NCBI GenBank assembly: GCA_947628025.1
Contig: CANQYH010000171.1
Location: 1-6,681, forward strand
Length of the DNA stretch: 6,681 nt
Reading direction: 5' to 3'
From: an uncultured Lachnospiraceae bacterium
GTDB lineage: Bacteria; Bacillota; Clostridia; Lachnospirales; Lachnospiraceae
In this document: positions 1 through 5,601 of the stretch, piece by piece
How the letters are laid out: each line of letters opens with the position of its first letter
Position numbering within the stretch: position 1 is the first letter of the stretch
Position numbers and translations under genes: made by a program
The notes under the pieces: model-generated
The model's input: the letters and a program-made list of their open reading frames with translations, nothing else
What the model was told of the DNA's origin: nothing
Database searches by the model: none

Positions 1-207
1 GGCGTCTATGCGGCGGAGGCCCGGGCAAAGGGCGGGGCCAGGGCGGCGCGGGAGGCCGACGAGCTGGTCGGGGAATTGACCGGCCTGTTCGCCGGGGGAG
101 GGCTCAGCGACGACGATCTCGAAAGAGCGATGAAAGCCCTGTACGACGCCTACTGGATCGCCAAGGAAAAGAATAAAAAATACGCGCCGAAAAAAGCCGG
201 AGAATGA
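1..207 (+). CDS. C-terminal fragment of an unidentified protein (5' end outside window)
   Basis: The first 68 codons of frame 1 are open and end in TGA at 205-207. Third codon positions are overwhelmingly G or C, as in the genes that follow, which supports real coding. The visible part is Ala/Arg/Glu-rich and probably helical, has a Gly-rich turn near residues 31-34, then a DDDLERAMKALYDAY-like helix and a Lys-rich tail ending KKAGE. I do not recognise the family and assign no function. It lies 67 nt upstream of the Y-family polymerase on the same strand, so it may belong to the same transcription unit, but a hairpin-forming segment lies between them. The start codon is not in the window. Confidence 0.6.
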   Translation, partial: GVYAAEARAKGGARAAREADELVGELTGLFAGGGLSDDDLERAMKALYDAYWIAKEKNKKYAPKKAGE

Positions 208-240
208 AGCGCGGGGACGCTTCGACAGGATTCGGGAAGC
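206..240 (+). other. Three-arm inverted repeat (alternative hairpins) upstream of polymerase gene
   Basis: GAAGCG at 206-211 and CGCTTC at 218-223 form a perfect 6-bp stem with a 6-nt loop; the first arm overlaps the stop codon of the preceding gene. The same middle arm (219-223) can instead pair with GAAGC at 236-240 across a 12-nt loop. The two structures are mutually exclusive. No U-tract follows either one, so neither is a standard terminator. A role in mRNA processing or in setting expression of the polymerase is inference only. Confidence 0.3.
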
Positions 241-256
241 CGGAGACTATTGGGGG

Positions 257-265
257 AAAGGAGGG
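257..265 (+). promoter_or_regulatory. Shine-Dalgarno site for the polymerase gene
   Basis: AAAGGAGGG lies about 10 nt before the GTG at 275. It is the strongest ribosome binding site near the 5' end of this frame and decides the start in favour of GTG-275, which also places the catalytic Asp at the usual distance from the N-terminus. Confidence 0.75.
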
Positions 266-274
266 AACCGGGAC

Positions 275-1780
275 GTGAAAGAACGGACCTATATCGCGAT
301 CGACCTGAAATCGTTTTACGCTTCGGTGGAGTGCCGGGAGCGCGGCCTGGACCCGCTGAATACCAATCTTGTGGTCGCCGACGAGAGCCGGACGGACAAG
401 ACCATCTGCCTCGCGGTCACGCCGTCCCTCAAAAGCTACGGCATCCCCGGGAGGCCCCGGTTGTTCGAGGTGAAGCAGCGGGTCCGGGAGGCGAACGCCA
501 GGCGAAAGCACGACGCGCCGGGACACAGACTCGCGGGCTCGTCGCATTTTTATTCCGAGCTGGCGGCGAGGCCGGAACTGGCGATCGATTTTATCATCGC
601 GCCGCCGCGCATGGCTTATTACATGGAGTACAGCACCCGGATCTACAACATTTACATGAAATACGTCGCGCCGGAGGACACCATTGTTTACTCCATCGAC
701 GAGGTTTTCATGGACGTCACCGATTATCTGGATACCTACCGGCTCGCTCCCCGCGACCTGGCGAAAAAGATCATTCTCGACGTGAAAGACAGCACCGGCA
801 TCACCGCGACGGCGGGGATCGGCACGAACCTCTATCTGGCCAAGGTCGCGATGGACATCGTGGCAAAACATGTTCCCGCCGATCAATACGGGGTGCGGAT
901 CGCGGAGCTCGACGAGATGAGCTACCGCCGTATCCTGTGGACGCACCGGCCCCTGACCGACTTCTGGAGGCTGGGCCCAGGATATGCCAAAAAGCTGGAA
1001 GAACACGGCATGTTCACGATGGGCGACGTGGCGAGATGTTCCGTCACGGACGAGGATCTGCTCTACCGGCTGTTCGGGAAGAACGCGGAGCTGCTGATCG
1101 ACCACGCGTGGGGATGGGAGCCCTGCACCGTCGAGGCAGTCCGGGCTTTCCGTCCCGCGACGAACAGTCTGGGATCGGGGCAGGTGCTCCATACGCCCTA
1201 TGAAGCGAAGAGAGCCAAACTCGTCCTCCGCGAAATGGCGGATCTGCTGGCTCTGGACCTGGTCGACAAAGGACTCGTCACCGACCAGATCGTCGTCACG
1301 GTCGGATACGACGTGGAAAATCTCACAGACCCTGAGCGGAGCGGAGCCTATCACGGGGAGATCGTCACGGACCGGTACGGGCGCAGGATCCCGAAACACG
1401 CCCACGGCACGATCCATCTGGGCAGGCGCACGTCGTCCGCGAAGCAGATCATGGAGGCGGCGTCGGAACTGTTTGACCGCATCGTTGACAAAAATCTCCT
1501 GATCCGCAGGCTGAACATTACGGCGGACCATGTGACCGGCGAGACTTCCGCCAAGCAGGAACCGCAGTATGAGCAGCTCGACCTTTTCACCGATTACGCC
1601 GCCCTGGAAGCCGAGCGGGAACGGGAACAGGCGGAGCTTGACCGGGAAAAGAAACTGCAGCAGACCATGCTGGCCATCAAGAAAAAATTCGGGAAAAACG
1701 CGATCCTCAAAGGGATGAACCTCGAAGAGGGCGCGACGGCGCGCGACCGCAATTCACAGATCGGAGGACACAAAGCATGA
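275..1780 (+). CDS. UvrX-like Y-family translesion DNA polymerase
   Basis: This 501-residue protein is a lesion-bypass DNA polymerase of the UmuC/DinB superfamily, closest in type to Bacillus UvrX/YqjW. Seen in sequence: the palm motif AIDLKSFYASVE (residues 8-19) supplies catalytic Asp10 and the probable steric-gate Tyr15; YSIDEVFMDVT (139-149) supplies Asp142 and Glu143. The spacing between the two acidic sites (132 residues) is longer than in E. coli Pol IV (about 95), which I recall as usual for the clostridial UvrX group. A helix-hairpin-helix thumb lies near 231-253 and the little finger near 298-415. QLDLF at 434-438 is a consensus beta-clamp-binding pentapeptide, followed by a charged coiled-coil-like segment (442-470) and a conserved-looking tail KNAILKGMNLEEGATARDRN. 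Start is GTG. The stop overlaps the next gene's ATG, implying translational coupling. No LexA box was seen upstream, so SOS control is unproven. Confidence 0.95.
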   Translation: MKERTYIAIDLKSFYASVECRERGLDPLNTNLVVADESRTDKTICLAVTPSLKSYGIPGRPRLFEVKQRVREANARRKHDAPGHRLAGSSHFYSELAARPELAIDFIIAPPRMAYYMEYSTRIYNIYMKYVAPEDTIVYSIDEVFMDVTDYLDTYRLAPRDLAKKIILDVKDSTGITATAGIGTNLYLAKVAMDIVAKHVPADQYGVRIAELDEMSYRRILWTHRPLTDFWRLGPGYAKKLEEHGMFTMGDVARCSVTDEDLLYRLFGKNAELLIDHAWGWEPCTVEAVRAFRPATNSLGSGQVLHTPYEAKRAKLVLREMADLLALDLVDKGLVTDQIVVTVGYDVENLTDPERSGAYHGEIVTDRYGRRIPKHAHGTIHLGRRTSSAKQIMEAASELFDRIVDKNLLIRRLNITADHVTGETSAKQEPQYEQLDLFTDYAALEAEREREQAELDREKKLQQTMLAIKKKFGKNAILKGMNLEEGATARDRNSQIGGHKA

Positions 1781-2199
1781 AAGGCCCCTATGACGATATC
1801 ATCCATCTCCCCCATCATGTCTCCGCCAACCGGCCACAGATGTCCATGACGGACCGGGCGGCCCAGTTTTCGCCGTTCGCCGCCCTGACCGGCTACGGCG
1901 AAGCGGTAAAAGAGACCGCGCGCCTCACCGGCGAGAAGATCGAGCTTGACGAGACGGAGCAGGCGATCCTTGACAGGAAGCAACGTATTCTCATGGACGC
2001 CATCTCGGAGCATCCTGCGATCACGGTGACGTATTTTAAAAAGGACGAGCGGAAAGCCGGCGGCGAATACCGGACCGTCAGCGGAAAACTAAAAAAAATC
2101 GACGAATGGGACCGCACGCTCATCCTGGCGGACGGCGAGCAGATCCGATCCGACGATATTTTTAATATTGAAAGCGAATGGTTCCGGGGCCTGGAATGA
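1777..2199 (+). CDS. YolD-like protein, partner of the Y-family polymerase
   Basis: This 140-residue protein belongs to the YolD-like family, small proteins habitually encoded directly after UvrX/YqjW-type polymerases in Firmicutes and their phages and thought to act with or regulate them. Seen: the N-terminal signature MSMTDRAAQFSPFAALTGYG (residues 22-41), a central charged helix (43-77), and a C-terminal beta-rich module from about 81 to 135 (ITVTYF, VSGKLKKID, RTLILADGEQI, DDIFNIE). The ATG at 1777 overlaps the polymerase stop in ATGA and has GGAGG at 1763-1767, 9 nt upstream, so stoichiometric coupled expression is likely. The biochemical role is not firmly established for the family. 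Confidence 0.92.
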   Translation: MKGPYDDIIHLPHHVSANRPQMSMTDRAAQFSPFAALTGYGEAVKETARLTGEKIELDETEQAILDRKQRILMDAISEHPAITVTYFKKDERKAGGEYRTVSGKLKKIDEWDRTLILADGEQIRSDDIFNIESEWFRGLE

Positions 2200-2212
2200 G
2201 GCCGGAGGAACC
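2180..2212. terminator. Candidate bidirectional terminator between convergent genes
   Basis: GGTTCC (2180-2185) pairs with GGAACC (2207-2212) and GGCC (2188-2191) pairs with GGCC (2200-2203), with a small internal loop and an 8-nt apical loop containing the yolD-like stop codon. On the + strand it is followed by GTTCTTATCT, a weak U-tract. On the - strand the downstream sequence is only moderately U-rich. Its position between converging transcription units supports terminator function; the poor U-tracts weaken it. Confidence 0.45.
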
Positions 2213-2216
2213 GTTC

Positions 2217-3410
2217 TTATCTCAGCTTTTCCAGCAGCGAAGATCCGATGGTCCCCTCCGGCATCCGCACGCCGAAATTGTCCGCGACGGTAGCGCCCAC
2301 GACCGCGAATGTCTCCGCGTCCGGCAGTTTCCCATACCCCTCCATGGACGGGGAATAGGCCAAAAACGGCACCATCTCTTTCGTGTGGTCGGTCCCCGTA
2401 TGGGTCGGGTCGTTGCCGTGGTCCGCCGTGATCATCAGCAGATCGTCCGCACGCAGCTTGGGAAGCAGCTCTCCCAGCTTCACGTCGAAGCGCTCCAGCT
2501 CCTGTCCGTAACCGATCGGGTCCCGGCGGTGCCCCCAGAGAGCGTCGAAATCCACCAGGTTCACGAAGCAGAGGCCATGGAAATCCTTATCCGCCAGTTC
2601 AATGGTCTGCTCCATGCCGTGGACGCTGCTTTGGGATTTGTAAGCCTCCGTGATTCCCTCGCCGTCGAAGATATCCCGGATCTTTCCGACGCTGATCACG
2701 TCATAGCCATGTTCCTTTAAGGCATCCAGCGCCGTTTTTCCATAAGGCTTCAGCGCATAATCATGGCGGTTGGCGGTGCGCTTAAACTCGCCCCGTTTCT
2801 TTCCCACATAGGGCCTGGCGATCACGCGGCCCACCTTCCACTCGTCCCGCATGGTCAGCTCCCTGGCAATGGCGCAGCAGCGGTACAGTTCCTCCAGCCC
2901 GAAAGTTTCCTCGTTGCCGCAGATCTGCAGCACCGAATCCGCCGACGTATAGACGATCATATCGCCGGTAGCGATCTCATGCTCTCCCAGCTCGTCCAGG
3001 ATCGCGGTCCCGCTGGCCGCCTTATTTCCCACGATCTTATGGCCGGTGCGGCGGCTCAGTTCATCCAGCAGCTCCTGCGGGAACCCGGTGTCCGTAAAAG
3101 TCTTAAAGGGCTTCGTGATATGGAGCCCCATCATCTCCCAGTGTCCGGTCATGGTATCCTTGCCCACGCTGGCTTCCAGCAGACGCCCATAATATCCCAT
3201 GGGCCGGTCCACCGCTTTCACATGCGTCAAAGGGTGGAGATTCGCCATCCCCAGCCGGGCCAGATTCGGGATCACAAAATGTTCCGCCCGCGCGTCGATA
3301 TGCCCCAGCGTATCCGTGCCGACATCCCCGTATTCGGCGGCATTGGGCATGGCGCCGATCCCCAGAGAATCGATCACGATCACAAAAATGCGTTTATATT
3401 TTTCCATCAT
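2217..3410 (-). CDS. deoB: Phosphopentomutase
   Basis: This cytosolic alkaline-phosphatase-superfamily enzyme interconverts (deoxy)ribose-1-phosphate and (deoxy)ribose-5-phosphate, linking nucleoside phosphorolysis to pentose metabolism. All 397 residues match the family length and layout. Seen: FVIVIDSLGIGAMP (9-22) with metal ligand Asp14; GKDTMTGHWEMMG (83-95) with the phospho-acceptor Thr86; NLVDFDALWGHRRD (284-297) with Asp289 and His294; ITADHGNDP (327-335) with Asp330 and His331; and TDHTKE with His342. These correspond to the two-Mn site and nucleophile known from Bacillus cereus DeoB. Two adjacent ATG codons (3408-3410, 3405-3407) follow GGAAAGGAG at 3417-3425; the second has the more usual 9-nt spacing from GGAG, so the protein may start one residue later. 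The gene begins 25 nt after the glpP-like stop and probably shares its transcript. Confidence 0.97.
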   Translation of the reverse strand: MMEKYKRIFVIVIDSLGIGAMPNAAEYGDVGTDTLGHIDARAEHFVIPNLARLGMANLHPLTHVKAVDRPMGYYGRLLEASVGKDTMTGHWEMMGLHITKPFKTFTDTGFPQELLDELSRRTGHKIVGNKAASGTAILDELGEHEIATGDMIVYTSADSVLQICGNEETFGLEELYRCCAIARELTMRDEWKVGRVIARPYVGKKRGEFKRTANRHDYALKPYGKTALDALKEHGYDVISVGKIRDIFDGEGITEAYKSQSSVHGMEQTIELADKDFHGLCFVNLVDFDALWGHRRDPIGYGQELERFDVKLGELLPKLRADDLLMITADHGNDPTHTGTDHTKEMVPFLAYSPSMEGYGKLPDAETFAVVGATVADNFGVRMPEGTIGSSLLEKLR

Positions 3411-3435
3411 TCAGCGCTCCTTTCCTATTCCCATC

Positions 3436-4011
3436 TCAGACCTCCCACAATTCCTCTTTCGTCGTGGACACGGCGTCCGCCCCGGCCTGAAGCGCCGCCA
3501 TGATGTCCTGCTTATCCGACAAAAGCCCGCCGGCCACCAGAAGCACCGGCGTGTCCGCCCGCACCTGCTTCAGCACCTTGGGTATGACGCCCGGCATGAT
3601 CTCCATAAAATCCGGCCGGAAGACCGCCAGCTGCCTGCGGGTATTTTCCAGGGCGATGGAATCGATCAGAAACGTCCGCTGCCCGCCGATCAGTCCCAGT
3701 TCCATCGCGTACTTCACCAGGGCCGGTTTGGTGCTGATGATGCCGTCCGCGTTCGTATTTTCCTTAATAAAATCCACCGCCACTTCCCGGGAACTGAGTC
3801 CCGCGATCAGATCCACATGGACGATCGCCAGTTTCCCCCGCTCCTTGACTCTCTCTACGATCTTCCCTACGTTGCAGACCGTGCCGAAGAGAATGAATAC
3901 GATGGCGCAGTCCTTTTCCAGGGCGTGCTCCAGCCCCGCCTCATCCTTTACCGCCGTGATCACCGGCGACGCTTCAAATACGTCCTCCAGCTTCAAAACG
4001 AATCCCCCCAT
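3436..4011 (-). CDS. glpP: GlpP-family glycerol-3-phosphate-responsive antiterminator
   Basis: The family is a TIM-barrel-like RNA-binding regulator; in Bacillus, GlpP with glycerol-3-phosphate lets RNA polymerase read through leader terminators of glp genes. Numbered from ATG-4011 (191 residues, family size): SPVITAVKDEAGLEHAL (15-31), the core strand with VHVDLIAGLSSRE (64-76) carrying His65 and Asp67, FLIDS (114-118), FMEIMPGVIPKV (135-146), LVAGGLLSDKQDI (158-170) and GADAVSTTKEELW (177-189), the expected phosphate-binding style loops. The frame stays open far upstream, but a strong promoter at 4043-4071 places the transcript start near 4036, so the longer reading is unlikely. A TTG at 3996, preceded by a GGGGGGA tract, is an alternative start giving MKLEDVF. 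No glpF, glpK or glpD gene is visible; the downstream partner is deoB, so its true target is open. Confidence 0.9.
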   Translation of the reverse strand: MGGFVLKLEDVFEASPVITAVKDEAGLEHALEKDCAIVFILFGTVCNVGKIVERVKERGKLAIVHVDLIAGLSSREVAVDFIKENTNADGIISTKPALVKYAMELGLIGGQRTFLIDSIALENTRRQLAVFRPDFMEIMPGVIPKVLKQVRADTPVLLVAGGLLSDKQDIMAALQAGADAVSTTKEELWEV

Positions 4012-4042
4012 ATTCCACAGATAGTTGTCTGCTTTCCTAATG

Positions 4043-4071
4043 ATTATACTACACAATACCGGGCTCTTCAA
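4043..4071 (-). promoter_or_regulatory. Sigma-A-type promoter for glpP-like/deoB unit
   Basis: Reading the minus strand, TTGAAG (4071-4066) is followed by exactly 17 nt and then a perfect TATAAT (4048-4043). The predicted transcript starts near 4036, about 25 nt before ATG-4011. The leader contains a small CAGA/TCTG hairpin but no obvious terminator, so GlpP-type antitermination of its own leader is not evident. Confidence 0.8.
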
Positions 4072-4090
4072 TCCTTTTTTCCATATCTTT

Positions 4091-4261
4091 CTTCTTAGAA
4101 ACAGGCGTCGCTCTGCTGTATGCTTCCCTACAACAAATACCAGCTTACTCTTTGGAATGTGCCGTTGAACCGCTGTATTCTTTCGTACAGCAAATGCCGG
4201 CCTGCTCTTTAGAAATAAGCGCCGGTCTGCTGTACGCTTCCCTGCGACAGACAAAGCCTGG
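4091..4261. repeat. Three diverged 57-bp tandem repeats, each with a small hairpin
   Basis: Units are 4091-4147, 4148-4204 and 4205-4261, aligning without gaps from a CTYTTRGAA-like start through CYGCTGTA to the end. By eye the first and third units share about 40 of 57 bases; the middle one is more diverged. Each carries an inverted repeat: 4115-4120 with 4129-4134 (closed by a G-U pair on the minus-strand RNA), 4172-4177 with 4186-4191 (perfect GCTGTA/TACAGC), and 4230-4237 with 4244-4250 (7 bp plus a bulged base). The array sits directly upstream of the -35 element of the glpP-like promoter. Function unknown. Confidence 0.75.
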
Positions 4262-4376
4262 AGTAGAATGCCCGGACAAAGTCTGCGAAACTGCGCGGAA
4301 TGTACCCTGAGATTGTCTTTCCCGCATCCGAACCGGCAGCCGATATCCTACAGGACCACGCGGATCTCGCCACATC

Positions 4377-4419
4377 AAAAAAGAACGCCCCCCGCCGCTT
4401 ATTCCAGCAGGGAGCATTC
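4377..4419 (-). terminator. Strong rho-independent terminator of the surface operon
   Basis: On the minus strand, bases 4419 down to 4383 fold into an uninterrupted 15-bp stem (outermost pair 4419/4383, innermost 4405/4397, four G-U wobbles that only pair in this orientation) with a 7-nt loop, followed at once by six U residues (4382-4377). It lies about 55 nt after the stop of the lamin-tail gene. Strand-specific wobbles and U-tract fix the direction. Confidence 0.9.
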
Positions 4420-4473
4420 CTAATTATCTTCTATGATCTGCGTCCGGCGAAAAACCTAACCGCCGCTTCCGGA

Positions 4474-5532
4474 TCAGAGCTGGGCGCGTTTTCTAACGCC
4501 TACGAAAAATCCGCCGAGAGCCAACAGGAAAGCTCCCGCCAGCCAAAGCGCGCCGCTGTCGCCGGTCTGCGGATTCGAGGGCAGGGCCGCATCCTGAGCC
4601 GCCGCCGTGGTCTCCTGCTCCGCAGCTGCCGTCGTTTCCTGAGCTTCCGCCGCCGTGGTCTCCTGCTCCGCGGCCGCCGTCGTTTCCTGGGCTTCCGCCG
4701 CAGTGGTCTCCTGCTCCGCAGCCGCTTCCTGCTCTCCGGCCGTCTCCGCGCCCAGAAGATCCCCGAGGGATTCTTTCTGCGCGTCGGTCAGGACGCCGAG
4801 CTGGATCCCGTCGGCCGAATAATCGATCTCCGTCATCTGACGGACGCCATCAAAGCCGTAGACCAGGATGCCGTTGTTGATGCAGGGATGCGCCGCGTCG
4901 TCAAACACGACCACGCAGTAGGATTCGCCCTGCTCGTACGTCGTCTCCTTGAGCACCATGGGAACGTCGTTCCGGATGATGCCGTAGGTAGCGCTCTTGC
5001 TGTTCTTCAGATTGAAGTTCGTCGTGCTCTCGCCCTCGTTGGTCCCGTCAAAGTAGAAGATGCGGACCGATTCCGGGATATTCCAGAAATCGCGCAGGTC
5101 CTGATCGGTCAGCGCCGGGGCTTTCTCCACGTTGTCGGCCGTGATGACCCAGACTACGACGACCTCGCCGGGAGCCATGATGAACTCATCGGGGTTGGAC
5201 GGCATTACGTCCAGCGTATAGTTGGTCTCATCCCGGAAATCTCCCGCCTTGAACGGCGTGTAGCGCGTCACCGTACCGAACGTTTTGTGCGTGTCCGGAT
5301 TGCCGTTGTAGAACATCGTGTAATCGTACAGGCTCAGCTCCTTGCCGGAGGTATTGACGATCTCAAACGCTTCCACGGGGTCGCCGCCGCCGGGCCAATC
5401 CGGGTTCGGAGAGATCTTGGTAATGACGATCTCCGGGCGGAAGCTGTCTTCCTCCGCGGCGTTCGCCGTCATCATAAAAAGAGAAGTAAACATAACAGCC
5501 GCTAAAAACACTGAAAAAAATCTACGCATCAT
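4474..5532 (-). CDS. Secreted lamin-tail-domain protein with NPQTG wall-sorting signal
   Basis: This 352-residue protein is exported and probably linked to the cell wall. Seen: an N-terminal MMRRFF with a hydrophobic core to about residue 22 and ANA (23-25) before a likely signal-peptidase cut; a lamin-tail (LTD, Ig-fold) domain starting about residue 33 with IVITKISPNP, VEAFEIVNTSGKELSLYDYT (53-72) and the closing strand APGEVVVVWV (120-129), then a further beta-rich region to about 236; a low-complexity Ala/Glu/Gln/Thr linker (263-315) built of 16-residue repeats; and NPQTG (320-324) followed by a membrane helix (about 328-346) and RKR. AAAGGA at 5540-5545 lies 7 nt before the first of two adjacent ATGs. 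It follows the metallo-beta-lactamase lipoprotein by 69 nt and ends at the strong terminator. Bacterial LTDs are known beside or fused to membrane hydrolases, so a binding or presenting role for its neighbour is inferred. No catalytic motif is visible. Confidence 0.85.
   Translation of the reverse strand: MMRRFFSVFLAAVMFTSLFMMTANAAEEDSFRPEIVITKISPNPDWPGGGDPVEAFEIVNTSGKELSLYDYTMFYNGNPDTHKTFGTVTRYTPFKAGDFRDETNYTLDVMPSNPDEFIMAPGEVVVVWVITADNVEKAPALTDQDLRDFWNIPESVRIFYFDGTNEGESTTNFNLKNSKSATYGIIRNDVPMVLKETTYEQGESYCVVVFDDAAHPCINNGILVYGFDGVRQMTEIDYSADGIQLGVLTDAQKESLGDLLGAETAGEQEAAAEQETTAAEAQETTAAAEQETTAAEAQETTAAAEQETTAAAQDAALPSNPQTGDSGALWLAGAFLLALGGFFVGVRKRAQL
4601..4725 (-). repeat. 48-bp in-frame tandem repeat encoding the AEQETTAA linker
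   Basis: Units 4601-4648 and 4649-4696 differ at only a few bases, followed by a partial third unit (4697 to about 4725). Each full unit encodes the 16-residue AAAEQETTAAEAQETT. Near-identity and whole-codon length suggest recent slippage or recombination, so copy number may vary among strains. Confidence 0.85.
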
Positions 5533-5601
5533 CTTCCATTCCTTTCTTTTGTTTTATTTAATTACAGAAGCTCCTTATCGGTCTTCCTAATTACGGCACA
5601 T

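Larger units (their letters stand above)
4012..4473. other. 462-bp intergenic region between surface operon and glpP-like gene
   Basis: This gene-free stretch contains, in minus-strand reading order, a run-off segment after the lamin-tail gene, a strong intrinsic terminator (4377-4419), about 115 bp (4262-4376) in which I see nothing assignable, three 57-bp tandem repeats (4091-4261), and the glpP-like promoter (4043-4071) with a short leader. Open frames crossing it lack a ribosome binding site or run through the terminator, so I call none of them genes. Confidence 0.7.

Noticed and set aside
104..1531. Long minus-strand open frame opposite the polymerase
   Set aside because: Arg/Val/Asp-rich shadow product of GC-rich coding on the other strand, with no recognisable domain; the + strand has unmistakable catalytic motifs.
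4091..4261. CRISPR array
   Set aside because: The 57-bp units are contiguous and diverged, with no alternation of identical repeats and unique spacers, and no cas genes are visible.
4145..4417. 90-codon minus-strand open frame
   Set aside because: It begins inside the stem of the strong terminator and crosses the 57-bp repeats; no ribosome binding site or domain.
4962..4974. GGAACGTCGTTCC palindrome as a possible LexA box
   Set aside because: The half-sites GAAC and GTTC are 3 bp apart rather than the 4 bp of the Firmicutes LexA site, and it lies inside the lamin-tail coding region.
4300..5505. Long plus-strand open frame opposite the lamin-tail gene
   Set aside because: Its Arg/Leu-rich repeats are the antisense of the 48-bp linker repeats, and the minus strand carries a signal peptide, domain and sorting signal.
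5560..5592. Imperfect hairpin (AATTA..TAATT, GAAG..CTTC) between the lipoprotein and lamin-tail genes as a terminator
   Set aside because: The minus-strand sequence after it is A-rich, not U-rich, and the stem is weak and interrupted.
5555..5601. Possible separate promoter for the lamin-tail gene (TTAGGA / TGTAAT on the minus strand)
   Set aside because: The -35 matches only about half of consensus and spacing is 18; not strong enough to call.
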